Source: Takifugu bimaculatus
Lineage: Eukaryota > Chordata > Actinopteri > Tetraodontiformes > Tetraodontidae
Direction of reading: 5' to 3'
NCBI GenBank assembly: GCA_004026145.2
Contig: CP034977.1
Location: forward strand, 5,891,713-5,955,712
DNA length: 64,000 bases
Shown: positions 11,579 through 24,682 of the stretch, in pieces
Numbering within the stretch: position 1 is the first letter of the stretch
Layout: each line of letters starts with the position of its first letter
The notes under the pieces: generated by a model
The model's database searches: none
What the model was told of the DNA's origin: nothing
Seen by the model: only the letters and a program-made list of their open reading frames with translations
Made by a program: the position numbers and the translations under genes

Positions 11579-13158
11579 TCTGGCCACGTTTTCTATATCA
11601 AAAATACGCGAGTCAGCAGAGACGCCGGCTAAAAGGCCTCCTGTGGTAAAAATAGATGAAAACGGGTTCGTGTTTGTCTCCTCCCGCACTAGAAGGGACC
11701 TTTTTCTGTCTCGGCTAAAAATATCGCCCGTTTCATCGCAGGAGCCGTCGCCGCTCGTCCTTGTTCTCTGACGCAGCCGAAGTGGCGCCGAGCCACTTTG
11801 AGTAAAACATTCGACGCTGCTCGTTTACGATAAAAGACGCGAGGGGTTAGCCTCCGGTTGGGGTGGGAGGGGCTTATTTCCCAGCCCACCAAATGAGGGC
11901 GATCAGAGTTAAAATCAAATAGTCGGACTAACGAGAACTCCCTGCTACCGCGTGACCCTGAACACATCGCGAGGTGAAAGATGGCTGATGGAAGGTTTTA
12001 ATTGGGGCATTTGCATAATCGGTGGGAAAAAAGCTTCATTTAAAAAAAAAATTAAAAAATTTCAAAGTCAGCTGGTTCCCAGCCACTTTAATCCGGCTCG
12101 CTTTGTCTCTGAAGGGTCTCAGTTAGCTAAACCAACGTTAGCATGTCTGGCTCTGGTCGGCGACCGGTGGCAGGTCGCCCTCGCCTGGGGTGGCTGCTGA
12201 TGAACTCTGACCTTTCCGTTGTCGTTTAGCACCCGGACGGTTCGTTTGTGATTGTATTTCTGCCTTTATTGTGCAAATAAAAGATTTAGCTAAATTGAAA
12301 AAAAGGTTTTAGCCGCTTTCAGGAACACTCAGGTCATGTGACACTGGGCGATGACCTTGGAAAATAATAAAATCCTTCCGTTCATCAGCACTTTTTCCTT
12401 ATTTGGCTCCGCATTGAGAAGGAAACTTTGAGGTTAAACTCCCGTCCACTCGGACTCAGAACCGCTGCTCTGACGGAGGTGAAGGAGCCTTTGATGGCAC
12501 CGTCTTCACGAGTGGGCGCCCGCTGACCATTGATGAATGTTGCCCCGCTGAGCCGTGAATGGCCGCTGCGCGGCTCCAAAGTCAAGTAGTTCTTCCCATT
12601 TGAACGCAGCTTCAAATCCACGCTGGTCGTGATTCTCCTCCTCCGAGCCCACCTTGACAGCGCGACCTTGAGGACCAATTCAAGGACGTTGGATAGTGGC
12701 TCCGACACAATCTGCTCCTCCAGCAAACTGGCTGAAAGCGTTCCACAAACGTGGTGCGTCCGTTTCTCTCGTGACGCGATGAAGCCAGAGAAAACTGCGA
12801 CTCCAGCACATGTGACTCAGAGCAGACGGCGTGGAGGCGCAATGCTGCGCCAAAGAGGGCTAGCAACGATGCTAAACCAGCTAAATCTAGGCGGCGTGGC
12901 TCCCTTAGCCCTGGACCGTGTCACACGGCGAGTGATTACAGTGGGCGTGGCTTGTAGCGGGAAATCTGGTCTTTTGGTTGTCTCAGAGACCCCCCCCCCC
13001 CGCGAAGGAGAATCTCCCAGCTTGTTTATGTGTTGGGGCGAAAATTAAATACGTGTCTGCGGGCTCGTACCGCCGCCTTGTCCTGGCTCCGCCCCTTTGA
13101 CCCAGGCGCCCTCGCATGTAAATTCAAATCCAGAGGAAGAGACGCTCGTAACGCTGAG

Positions 13159-13180
13159 CCCCCCCCCCCCCCCCCCCCCC
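13159..13180. repeat. poly-C tract
   Basis: Run of 22 C. The length is unreliable in most sequencing data. Confidence 0.95.
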
Positions 13181-13763
13181 GTGCTAGCAGGCGCCCTCAG
13201 AATTTAGCATCTCGCAACCATTAGCATCCCGCCTCACCAGAGGCAGCGGAGCCCCGCCCCCAGCGCCGCCCAACACCAATGACTCAGCGCTCGGAGTCGC
13301 GCAGCCTCGCTTCCGAACCACATCTGGAGCTGTTGTCCGTGTTTTCCCGCTGGGTTGGGCGACCCCCAGCGCCGTCGCTCAGGATCCAGCAGCATCATTC
13401 ACGCCACGTCCCGCAGCAGCTGGATGCAGATGTGTTTTCACAGGTTCTGCGTCCAACAAACGGCGTTCCCTCCACTTTCCCTCCGAAATGTCGACAAAGA
13501 CCTGGAGGATCCGAATCCTTAAATCAGCACGACCATATGAAATTAATTAAATATCTGGATCCATCGTTTACCACAAAAATCCGTTTTATTCGCTGTAAAT
13601 TTCCTTTCAAATTGGAGACAAAGGCGCTCTGTTACACCGTCTCCAGCACCTGAACCGTGTGTTTGGACTTTTGTTTTCCCTCCTTTTTCTTTGTTTCATT
13701 CAGAGTCGGCCGCCCCGCGTCTGTAGCCGCGTCCTCCGGGAACGTCCCGCCGCCTCCTGCCGG

Positions 13764-13782
13764 CCGCCGCCGCCGCCGCCGC
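13764..13782. repeat. (GCC)n trinucleotide tract
   Basis: About six GCC units within a CpG-rich stretch. Confidence 0.9.
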
Positions 13783-16625
13783 TCCCACCGCATCCTGGCA
13801 ACACTTGAGTCGAGCTCGCCGCCGCGTTTAAGCCGCTTCACAGTTTGATTAAAGGAAGACCTGGTTTTGATTAGCCGGGCCCGTCGGGGGCGACCCCGCT
13901 CACGTCGGGGGCGGTTAGCAACAATACGCCGTGATTAGCTGTGAATCGGCCAGAAATTCCTGCCAACAAAAAGCTTCAATCTCTCCTCCGGTTGTTGGAA
14001 TTGCGGATCGGTTTTCCAGCATCTTCTTCTACAGGCCAGGGTCCAGGAAACGGGCCTCAGACGTCCGGAGCTGCACCCACAGAACTCGGGTCACCACCTT
14101 CCACGGTGTGACGGCGTCCCGGGATCCTTGTTTTCCTTATTTTCCTAAAATAATTATGCCAGTTAATTTCCGACACGCTGCTCCTTTAACGCGCAGTTTG
14201 TTGTGGGATTAAGGATGAAGCCTCTTCCTTTGCTTTTATGATTCCCATCAGTAATGAGTGGCGTCCACCTGGTGTCCGTCCTCCGCGAGGCCTCGCACCC
14301 CCGCTAAGTGTTCCAGGGGCGTCTAATTAATCTGTTTAGTGTTTATTTTCCCATCGGCGCGTGCGGGCTGTGTTTAAATTAGCATCTCTGGAGATCCAAA
14401 ATAAATATTCAGGAGTCTGCGCGGCACAGCTGCGCTCGCTAATCTGATCAAATCCCCAAGAAAAACTACAGCTAAATTGTCAGTTTTGACCCCAACTGTA
14501 TGGGTCTGTGTGTGTGTGTGTGTGGGGGGGGGGGTCATGTGACAGGAAATCAGGTAGGTGGGCGTGGCCAAAGGTGTCAAATTAAAGCCGTCCCATCAGA
14601 GGCCCGACGAGTTTTTATATTTTTACCTCGTATTTCTTCAGTCGTTCCAGAAATGATTGATTTACTGGGAGGAAAGTTGCATCTTTCCGTCTGTGAAGTC
14701 GCCGCTGGTGGCGGTGGCGGGGGCGGTGGAGGGGGCGGGGCCGCCCGGTGACCTACGGGGAGGAAACAGTGTTACGCTACACATGATCAGGCTGACAGGC
14801 AATTTCTCCGCCGTCCAGACTACTTCAAGCTGCTTCCAAAGTTAATTTACAGCCGCTGGTGTCTGATTGGATGGCGGCGAGCGCTCTGCCAGGAATTTGA
14901 TTGGTTGCGTGCAGCTGCGCCTCGGAGCGCTCTGCACGTCTCTGCTAACAGGCAGATTTGTCCACACAACTGTAGCCGGCCAATTTAAAGGGAAAAACAA
15001 AAGTGTTGCCCCTTTTTTTTTGTCTAAGACAAAAGCTAAACAGATGCTCGGGCTGGAACGTGCCGAGCGGGATTCAGATGGTCGTTTTTCTGCCTGTAGC
15101 GGCGTCGGGAAAACAGGTTTTTCAGTTTTAGATTCTTATTGAAGCGTCTTTAAAAGGGAAAGTTTGCTTTAAGCGCAGCAAACGGGGAGTTTTAACGGGC
15201 GCTGGCCTCAGAGACGCTGGTGAAATGGGTTTTTATCCGTCTGGCGTCAAGTAAAAGAAGGTTTTATTATATGAGGGCAAAAATCTGCACAATTTCTTTT
15301 TTATTTCTTATTTTCATCCTTTTGAACTCGTCAGAATTCAGTGAATTCCTTGTTCCTGCAGGCTCTGTTTTCGCCAGCGGGGGTCAGATTTTCATCTCAG
15401 ATTCTGGATCCGGATCACGCTGTGCTGAAAGTTCTGTAAAATCTGGCGTTTTCCGCCCCTCTGGGCCGCGCCGTCGCTTCCTGTCCGATAAACTAAAGGT
15501 GTTCTGGTTACAAACGTCTCTGTGGAGTTTCCAGTGTCACATCGATTGGCCAGGCTTTTGTTTTCCTGATGTTTCCACTTTTCTACTTCCTCCGTTGGCC
15601 GAATCTTCCCATTGTGAGCGCAGGTTTTCGGAATGTTGACTTAATTTCTATTCCGTTTTCCTTCTCGTGACGTTTCTGTTGTCATCTGAGCTCCGTCTCA
15701 CTTCTCTGCACAACAGCCTTTGATTCACTCCTCTTTATTTCACCCGGCTTATCTGCCGCTGGCAGCGAGCTGCCGCTAGCGCGCCGCCCAATCAGCTGCC
15801 AGCAGGCGCGTTCCATTTCCTGGTCTCTATCGATCCGTGACGTCCGATTGGACTGAGAGGAGCACAAACGTTCTCTTGTCCACGCCTCGCTGTCCTGCTC
15901 TGAAATGGCTGACATGGGTTTTTTTTCCTCTTCCTCCTGTGTTTTGTTGTGTAATTCCGGAGGCCGCTTTAGCGATTTCCCTGCCGGAGCGACCGTGACC
16001 GGCAAGCCGGAGAAGGGGACGAGTTGTGGGAAAACAAAGAAAATGACACCAGAACTGTAAAAATGTGGAGAAAATGGACAATATCGTTAAGGAGATGTGG
16101 CTGGCTCAGAAGGGCGCAGAGGACAGGCAGTAAACAGCGGCGGCGGTAACGGCGCTCGTCTTTCAGCGGCGGCACCAGCTGTGCCCGATCCAAATGGGCA
16201 TCCAAAGCAATTCAGGCCGGGCAGGGTCAGACGAGGACACGGCTCTCTGAGGGGGGAGGAGGAGGAGGAGGGATGAAGGCGCGAGGAAGGCAGAGAGGGT
16301 TTGGAGGGAAAGGGGAGGGAGAGAGGAGTGTTTGCAAGGATGAAGGAAACAAAAGGAGGGGAAAAGCAAACAAAAGGCCGGCCGGCGGCGGCGAATCTGC
16401 TCGATACACCAGAGTCTGAGGGCGTGATACCAACGATCGCCATTAAAGAAAGGAGGGTCCCCCAAACACCTGCCAACACGCAACTTATAGCAGCTGCAGC
16501 GCCTCCAACGGATCGGACAAACTCTGGTTTCCATGACAACAAGCAAAACATTTCAATGTTTCACTGGCCAAATGGATCACCGATCCAAAACCGCCCCGGT
16601 TGCCTTGGAGATCTGTTGATGCGAC

Positions 16626-16640
16626 GGCCCTCTGGTGGCC
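16626..16640 (-). promoter_or_regulatory. CTCF-like motif
   Basis: The - strand reads GGCCACCAGAGGGCC, which contains a full match to the CTCF core CCASYAGRKGGC. Occupancy is unknown. Confidence 0.45.
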
Positions 16641-19600
16641 GGCTGAAGTAAAGGCCTTCAATGGGAATTCCTGAGAGGGAATTCGACCCCCGTGGCTCCT
16701 CCTCTTCCTCTTTTCCCTCCTCCTCTTCCTCCCTGGAGCAACAAGTGCGACAACATGGCAACTCAATGCCCGTCTTTGATGACGGTTTTGGACCGATCCC
16801 CGCAAATGTTTGGCGTTTCGCCACCTGCGGAATTCCCCTGGAATCCAGTTCCCGCTTGGATCTCCGTGGTCGCAGTCGCAGCGGGAGTGTCGACTGTCAT
16901 CTGTCGGCCACGTCTCGTCTCCACACGATAAAATCTGTATCCGCGTCTTAATTACGGTACGAGCTGGCTCGGTCGGTGGGTCCAATTATCCGCCCCCCCC
17001 TAGAAGCTCTGTCTTAAGCAGCTTTGATCATCGTCATCAAGAACAGAATTTATTGTCTTTGTTCTAGTCCTGGTCGGATTAGAGCGGCGAGCGGTACTTC
17101 CTGTGTTCGGACCCTGTAGGTTCGACCGCTCAGCAGAGAAAGGGCCACTTCCTCCTCGAGGGTTCGAGGAACGTCTGCAAGGCCCTCGGCACCATATGGT
17201 GCTGATTCTAGTGGAACCGTTTCATCTGGTCCCTCAGTCACGCGTCAGAAACATGAAATCCATCCCTCTCTTATCGGACTGGTTTCGTTTTCTATCTGCT
17301 CTTCCCATCATGTCCGCCTGTAGCTCCAAAATCAATCTGCTTTGTCTCCAGAAAGATTCCCAAGAAGCCAAGCCAAGCGAGATCACGGATAAACATCCAA
17401 ACCCTTATGAGGGAAAAAAACTCCGTCCGAGGGGAGTCTACGGGGCTGAGCCAGCAGATGCTGATTATCGTGACTCCTTTCTTTCTTACCGCTCCGCTGC
17501 CAAAGAATAAATTAGCGAGCAAGCTGGAAATGAGAGGTTGGCTGTTGGAGGAACGTCGAGGAGATTGGCGTTCTGTTTCAGATTAGCAGGAAACAATTGA
17601 CAAGTTCATTGGGGGATGTTCCTCAACAAGTGCTCCCCGTCGCCTCCTCGTTGGGGTTCCATCAACGTTTGCTGGCGTTTTATCCTCGAGGAGGCCTCTG
17701 GAGTTTCATCCCGCCGTCGTTCCCTCGACCGCAGAAGGAGCCGCTCGCTTTCGTGGGCCTTGATTTTTAATGTTAGCTAACCGCTTTCAGATCATTCCTT
17801 GATCTGGGGAGGGAGAAAGCGATCCAGAAAGTAGTTCTAGTTTTAAGAATTAGAGGCCCCCCCCCCCCTTTCCCTTTCATAGGATGTATCTGAAGCCGGT
17901 TCTCTTCGTGGAGGTCTGAGGGGAAAAGCGAGCGGGACGACCGCCTTGGTCGACCGCGGTGCCGCCATTTTCTGTCAAGCGAACTCCGGAGAAGATTAGG
18001 AGATACTTTTGTCAGATGGGCTGTGGATGAATAGAGGGAAAGAAAAGGGGGAAATTTAGAGAGTTCCAGAAAGAAAGGCTCATAGCAAATGAAACTGGCC
18101 GATGAAGAGCCGTGGGGATGCCGGCTGAAAGAAAGGGGGCCGGAGAGGGAGGGAGAAATAAGCGATAGAGAAAAGGCCAAATGTGTCTGGGAAAGTTTCT
18201 GAGCTGAGGTGCATTGTGGGAGAGCAGACAGTGTGTCTGGGGGGTCTGAGGTGTGGATTAATGCCAGCGATTGGAGGAGGGCTGCCGCAGTTGTGCGTGA
18301 GCAGAATATCAGGCAGAGGGAGAGGAGCGGAGATGGAGAGGGTCCAGGCGCTGGGTTTTTGGAAGGAGGGTGATATTTCTACGCCTGAAAGATGAGCCGC
18401 TCGGGCCCAATCCGAGTGCCAGAAAACTCCGGCAAAAATGTCAAACAACAAGTTCGCCGTCCGCGTTTGGGTCTCCGTCCAAAGTCGGACGGTTAAACCT
18501 CCAGTTTTGCTGCCGAGGACGGCGCCCATACCGGCCCCAGAAAGCTAAAGTCCGGGTGCGACTTGCTGGACGGAGGCAGAGCATCCATGAAAGCAGCGAA
18601 GTTCTGCAACAAGCACCACTCCGGACACAGGCCGGTTTAATTACAGCCAGATTATGTGGATCTACTCCGAGTTTAAGGCCGTTATTTGTTTTTCAAGCCC
18701 CCCCAAAGAAGATGTTGGCCTGGTTGGTCTCGTCAGAGGTCACGGAGGACAGACGAGGAGCCTCTTCCCATCCCAGGAAGTTCCAATCACGGAGGAGGTG
18801 GAAGGAGGTAGGACCGGTTTAAGCGACACGTCTGGGTGTAGTTTATGTCCGAAGTTGATGCTAAGGAGAAGCCTGGAGGGTTCGTGGGGCCCGAAACTGA
18901 TGTAGCAACACTTGAGCATCGGGCCTCGATAGGCCACACCCACCGCCTCCTAATAAGGAAATGGATGTTTTAAGATTTGCACTGTTTAGATTTCTTACTG
19001 CTGGGGCCAAAAATAGCGATAAATTGTATTTTAGGGTGATTTATTCCATCTCGCCACCCTCAATTCCTTCCTCTTCCTGTCGTGTCAACATGGCCGAGTG
19101 AATGTTTACCGAGCAAACGCGGCGTTTAGCGGGTCCAGGCTTCTGTGGATGTTGGCAGCGATTGGCTGCGATATTTTTAAAGTTTCTTGGAAATATCTCC
19201 TGATTTCATTTTGGGAAAACCAAGGTGATCTCATGGGACGGTGCGTGAATAGCACGCCGCTTTTAGGTCGTATCAGGTGTCAATTCAGGCGTTTTGAGCT
19301 TTTCACGTGTTGTTTAGCAGCGTCCACTTTTTTATCTCCACGTTTTATACGTGGAGGGATACGGCCTCAAGTGTGTGTGTGTGTGTTTGTTTGGGGGGGT
19401 TCATCTTAGGAGAGCTCCCGATTTCTTCTGGATCTGATCCGTTTTTGCTCGGAACTCAAAAACAAACGAACACAGTTGTTTTTGTAAGTCAGATTTGGAG
19501 AGAAATCACCATTCGGTGTTCTGTGTCTGGACCTGTTGCTGGTACGGGGTCCAGGGGTGTTTGAAACGCGGCCCGGCCTGGGTGGGGGGGGGCGGGGGGA

Positions 19601-21067
19601 CGTCTGTATCAGTGGAATTATTCCAATTTCCCCACTTTCCAATTCGCATGGTTCTCTTTGTTCCTCAGCAGGTCTGCGCGGCCGTCCAGCGCAACACTGG
19701 CTAATGCTAACGCTAACGCCGGAGCACGCTAATGCTGTCGATGTCATCTCGATTTTTAAAAAAAAAAATAGTCACCTAGAATTGTGAAGAATATTACTGT
19801 TATTGTTGTATGAAGTGAAGTATTGTTGTCCTCCGCTCACGTGCGCGAGCCCGCTCGGCCAGAACCAGCTGAGTTGGGGCCTCGTGTGCGACCGACGCTG
19901 CCACCGAGTCGTTGTCGGAGGATGTTTTTAATTCGCCGCTGCGGCGGCGGGGTGAGACGCGTCTCTGGCGCGTACGCCGGAGGCGTCTGCATCGGTGCCT
20001 CGCCAAGCTGGAGCCAAGTCCCCAAATGACTCCTTCTTTTCTATTCGCAGCTGGGGCTAACTAAAGATCGGTATTTGGTTTTGGTGTGTGGAAGCCTTCC
20101 AAGAAATGTGTGTGTATTTCTGTGTATGCATTTCCCCCCCCCCACTGCATCCATGAGTGTGTACGTGCGAGTCAGCCAGTCTGCTCCTGGCTGTGTCTGA
20201 CTCGGGAGACGACCGAATACCAGCCGGCGTGTCCGGGTGTTTATGTCGGGGTAGCGAGGCGGTTTGAGCGAGAGAAGGGACGGGCAGCGCCGTGGATCCT
20301 CCTCGGCTGGACCGTCCCTCTCGGGCTCTGGGCCGGGGGAGAAGACGGGGAAGAAGGAGTGTGCGGGGAGGAGGAGGGGAATAAGGGAAGGGGAGAGGTT
20401 CAGGGGTGACAGGAGGATGGCTTCATGGCAGCGCTGAATTTCCAACACTCCTCTTTCTCCCTTTTTCTCTTTCGCCTGGTCCAGCTGAGCGAGTGAGGAG
20501 GAGAGTTTGGAGTCTGGAGGCTGAAAAAGAGAGAAATTTCCTCCGTTTTTTACGGGGTTTTTTTGTTTTGTTTTTTGTTTCTGGGATTTTGCCCGTCTTT
20601 ACAAACAGATGTTGCCTGTCATTTGCTCGTCAGGCGCTGTCGAGGTTTTACGGGCTCAATCGCTTATTTGCACTGATTTCCAGCGCGCGCTAACCCGAAA
20701 TTGCAAAAACACCCAAAGAAACGAGTCTCTTTCTATGATCGTTCACTTTGTTCCTCTCCTCCTGCTCTCACTCTCCTCTTTGCTCTTTTCTTTTGTCTCA
20801 CTCTTTCCCACCCTCTCCCCTAGCTCCCTTTCGGGGTGGTTTTGTTACTGTACTAGCATGTTTGCGCTGCTTTTTCTGGGGGGGTTTTCGGCGGGCCACA
20901 GCGGACGCGACTGCCTGTACCTTCTGCCAGCACCGTAGGCCCTGCAGAGTAGAGAAAAACAGTCGGAAACTAAACAGAAACGGTAAGTCAACACGCTCCC
21001 CGCCTGCTCTCGGCTTTATTTTAACGCTGCATTGTGGCTGCGAATTTTCAACATCGTGGTTGGGGGT

Positions 21068-21098
<31 letters not shown>

Positions 21099-21370
21099 GC
21101 TTCATTTAAGGGCCTTAAACCTGAAACGCTACCTGTTGGTTGGTTAGCCGAAGCTATTTGTTTAAAACAGCGTGATTATGGAGTGTTAACAACACGCCAC
21201 TTCCTGGCGTTTTGGGTTTTTTTTTCCACCTTTGTCGAACCTCTCTCTCCTCTGCACACATGCCACCTCAGTTGCCGGGTAGATTTGGGTGACCGGGGTG
21301 GGTTTGGCTGCACAGCGGTGCAGGTTTTGGCCTTTAGCCGCTCCTTCTCGCTCTCTCTCTCCCTCTTTTG

Positions 21371-21395
21371 TGGCGTGGCGTGGCGTGGCGTGGCG
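21371..21395. repeat. (TGGCG)5 pentanucleotide repeat
   Basis: Five perfect TGGCG units. Confidence 0.95.
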
Positions 21396-21851
21396 GCGTC
21401 CGCGGCTCCAACTCAACTCTTTGTGTTTTCGGCCAGTCTGGAGGTGTCGCCCGGGTCGTCCCACTGATACTTTGAGCAACTCGGCAACGACTTCACCGTC
21501 AGAGACCTCATTTAAATTCAGGCAGTAACGTCTTTTTTGTTTTTTTCCTCCAGAATTATAATAACAACTTAATTATTTCCGCAGTTAATTAGCCGAACAG
21601 GAAAAAAATGCTGAAGCTTTCCGTCGTTTTTCCATGAATCCTGGCGGAACTCCCGGCGGGTTTTTATAAACCCGGCTCCGACTTTGGGTGCCACTTAGAT
21701 CTTTCTGCCCGTCGCACACTCCCGCAGCGCCGTTACCAGCGCTGCAATGCATCATGGGATCAGTGGAACTGGCTAAGATTTGATAGAAACAGCTTTGGCC
21801 GCTGCTAGCGCTGCCGTGTTCTCCGGGCGGCGTCCGACCCACGCAGGCTCC

Positions 21852-21940
21852 GCTGACGGACTCGAACCCGTAGATCCGAACTTGTGTTAAGTGACTGCAA
21901 GCCACAAGCTTGAATCTACAGGTCTGCGTCCGCGCAGCCC
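21852..21940 (+). ncRNA. mir100: mir-100 precursor
   Basis: MicroRNA hairpin. Bases 21865-21886 equal mature miR-100-5p (AACCCGTAGATCCGAACTTG then TG), with no mismatch to the vertebrate sequence as I know it. The opposite arm at 21905-21926 starts CAAGCTTG and pairs with it over most of its length. It differs from human miR-100-3p at a few positions, as is usual for this arm. The loop is about 18 bases. It is the first member of a three-hairpin cluster on the + strand, with let-7a 1.9 kb and mir-125b 6.2 kb downstream. miR-99/100 family members target mTOR-pathway and homeobox mRNAs (established knowledge). The outer hairpin limits are approximate. Confidence 0.97.
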
Positions 21941-23780
21941 CATCGACCAGCGCGGCCCGCGCCGGCGTTTTTCACCGTTTCTCTGGTACAGCAACGTCGC
22001 TCTGATCTGATCAAGACAATAGTGACAGCCTGTATTGTCTGGACAGCATTGGACAGAAATTGCATCCAAGGTCAGTTTAAAGGGGGGTTCTTCCCATCGG
22101 AGAGGTCGGCGACGCTCGCGCTGTTCATTCTGAGCTTCGTCGGCAGCAAGCGTCGCGGTTACGTTTGTAGCTTTGAGCTAAAGGCGTCGCGTCCTTTCCT
22201 TCCTCAGATTCACCTTCTGACCTTCTGAATGTCAGCTTTTAATTTATGAGTCTGTTGACAGATTGTGTGTGGGGGGGGAAGATGATTTGCAGGCAAACCA
22301 GCCTGGTTTTCAATGATCAAAGCATCGGGTGGGTGGGAGTGTTTACGGAGGAGGCGGGGCCAGACCGACAATGCCAATCCACAGGTCGATGCGTCAGGAT
22401 TTAGCTACGTTTGTCTCTAGATAGTAGCTAAACGCCGTTGTCTTTGTTGGTTCTGGAGTTTGGTGAAGTGTTACTCTGAGGCCAGTTTGTTGCTTCTCCT
22501 TTTAAAAACTTGTGTTGGCACATTTTCAACAGGGCTGAAGTGAAACGTCGTGTGGCCCGTTGCTTCTGTTCGAGACTGATATTTAACCGTGCTTGTTACC
22601 TGTGTAGCGGGATAAATTTAATACTGTGACATTCCCGGATGTTAAAATCTGCAACGCAAAAGGAAACACTGTGTTATTATTAACTAAAAAGTGTGAAACA
22701 TGGATTGAGAGTGTGCGGCTCCGCATATTAATTTTACAATGGAACTAATGGATGTACCGAGGCTAATGCTAGCTAGCACCTCACTGGATCGCACGATTTT
22801 TTCAACATCAACATCATTTATGTTACATAGTCAAATCCTGTTACACACTAAATGGAATTAGCGTCTTAATATTAGCATCAGGTTAAGTTAGCGACATGTC
22901 CCCACGTGGCTACTAAAACTCTTTATCAGTTAATATGTTTTAAATCATAGTTTTTCTTCTTTTTTTGCTAAAATATTTCTGTTACTAAGGCAACAAATAT
23001 TACTCAAAAAGAAAAACAACACACGAGCAGATTGAAAAAAATCTTTATTTGAGTCTAATTAAGCTAATCAGACAATCTAACAGTTTTTTTTTTAAAAAGT
23101 TCTTTGAAAGTTTTTGTTTCAAAACTTTGCGTGGCTTTGAATTTTAGCCAGACAATAGTTAGCAGTAGTGCTAGCATTTATTTAGCAATTACAAATGTAA
23201 AAAAGGTCCCAGTCTTTTTGTGATAATTACATATCATCGAACAAAACAGACGGGTTTCGTCACGCTAGATTGCGGAAAGGCTTAAAATGCGACAGTGGAG
23301 GGTCTCGCGAAGGACGCGCCACCAGAACGCCGCCGTTGTTTTGTCCTCGTCACGTTGACAGTTTGTCTTTCCCAGAAGTCAGTTGGGGTAAATATAATTA
23401 AAGCCTGCGCGTTTCAGACGCTACAAGACGGCTTTTTCAGTCAATTAGCAGCAGCGAGCTCTTTCTTGTGCTAATGAAGCAGACGTCGGCCTAATTAGAG
23501 AAGCCACACGGGTGGCGGGAGGAATCCGCGCTTCCTCTCAAACGGCCAGTCCCTCCCACGTGTTAGCCGTTAAAATCTTTTCTGGGACGGACACACACAC
23601 ACACACACACAAAAACTGCAATCAGCGTTTCGGTTGAGGGAGGTTTGTGCATGTTTGGGGGGACGTAAAGAGCTGAATCGAGGGTGTTTATCTAAGCGAC
23701 ACAAAGCCTCACGCCAGCAGACGCTAGCAGTCCAAACGCCCCTGCCGAGCCGCCGGCGCCCCTGTGTCCAGGTCTGCTTG
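21941..23780. other. spacer between mir-100 and let-7a
   Basis: No exon or further hairpin recognised. It becomes AT-rich near 22,600-23,250 and includes homeodomain-type TAAT/ATTA words and a 20-base (AC)n tract at 23591-23610. If the cluster is made from one primary transcript, this is transcribed spacer. Confidence 0.5.
23591..23610. repeat. (AC)n microsatellite
   Basis: Twenty-base AC tract about 180 bases upstream of let-7a. Confidence 0.95.
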
Positions 23781-23783
23781 CTC

Positions 23784-23860
23784 CTAGGTTGAGGTAGTAG
23801 GTTGTATAGTTGAGAATTACACCCCCAGAGATAACTGTACAACCTCCTAGCTTTCCCTGA
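23784..23860 (+). ncRNA. let7a: let-7a precursor (let-7a-2 type)
   Basis: Bases 23790-23811 equal mature let-7a-5p (TGAGGTAGTAGGTTGTATAG then TT). The opposite arm 23835-23856 starts CTGTACAACC and matches human let-7a-2-3p except for one G to A change, which replaces a G:U wobble by an A:U pair in the stem. The loop retains the vertebrate-like GAGAATTAC segment. The flank CTAGG/CTTTCC fits the let-7a-2 hairpin rather than other let-7a copies, as does its place between mir-100 and mir-125b. let-7 promotes differentiation and its processing is blocked by Lin28 (established knowledge). Confidence 0.97.
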
Positions 23861-24072
23861 GGTACGCATGGCGCTCTGCACAGCTGGATCCCGATGCTGC
23901 TGTACCCGTCCGTAAAAGAACAGAGCAGCCTGCTAGCGGGTGATACCGTTCGGGTCAACGCCAGTCCCAGCTGGTAGAGGGGCTCTGCGGGGGGGGAGGG
24001 GCTTGTTTGTCTTAGCATTTTCGCTATATTAAGTGTGTGTTTTTATGAGCAATGTTCTTAGGGTGTATTCAG

Positions 24073-24074
<2 letters not shown>

Positions 24075-24112
<38 letters not shown>
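24075..24112. repeat. (TG)n microsatellite
   Basis: GT tract of 38 bases. Confidence 0.96.
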
Positions 24113-24113
<1 letters not shown>

Positions 24114-24510
24114 GGGAAGATCGGAGTCTTTCTCCCGGTGTGTGCTGAACAATCCAGATGTGCGTCCGCGAGGCAACAAAGCCCCCCCCAGACGTTTGAA
24201 AATTTCTGTTTCCGCGGCGATGAAAGCAGCCATCAGCGGCAACAATTATTGTCAAAATATTTCCAATCTGGATGTGACATGCTTTGACAGGACTCTAAAA
24301 AAGAAAAAAGGAAACGGCCTTGGATGCGGCGTGGCGGTGTCAGTTCTCCGTTTTCCACCGAGCTTTCATCTCCTCACTTCCTGTCAGGCTGTTTCCGTGT
24401 GGAACGTGTGTGTGGCCCAGCGCTCGCATCGCATACATTGTGAAGACACAAAGCGGCCCGGCTCAGGTCTTCCGGGGACGGCTGAGGTAACAGGTACGGG
24501 AGCAAAAGGC

Positions 24511-24526
24511 TGCCCCCTGTTGGTGC
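24511..24526 (-). promoter_or_regulatory. CTCF-like motif, one mismatch
   Basis: The - strand contains CCAACAGGGGGC, one base away from the core CCASYAGRKGGC. Weaker than the other sites listed. Confidence 0.3.
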
Positions 24527-24603
24527 CTGCTGGGAAGTGTCCAGCTGTTGGAGCTTCACTCAGTGACAAAGGATGGAAAATATGAAACTTCTGAGGTTAT
24601 CCG

Positions 24604-24605
<2 letters not shown>

Positions 24606-24678
<73 letters not shown>
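24606..24678. repeat. (TG)n microsatellite, long
   Basis: Uninterrupted GT tract of 73 bases, among the longest in the window. Confidence 0.97.

Positions 24679-24682
<4 letters not shown>

Larger units (their letters stand above)
7600..21840. other. GC-rich spacer upstream of mir-100, no coding exon seen
   Basis: About 14 kb without a convincing gene. Reading frames of up to about 150 codons occur but are low-complexity, lack known motifs and overlap on both strands. Short words TTAGC/GCTAA recur very often. The stretch also contains many poly-G/C runs, a CTCF-like site (16626-16640) and a possible donor GTAAGT at 20983 after a short exon-like segment (about 20948-20982). It is best read as promoter and intron DNA of the microRNA host locus. 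Confidence 0.5.

Noticed and set aside
17103..17510. 135-codon open frame on the + strand with fairly mixed composition
   Set aside because: No recognisable motif, no splice or promoter context, and codon use unlike the two real genes.
20748..21467. 239-codon open frame on the + strand
   Set aside because: Composition is Phe/Ser/Gly-rich from T- and TG-rich DNA, with overlapping frames on both strands and no known domain.
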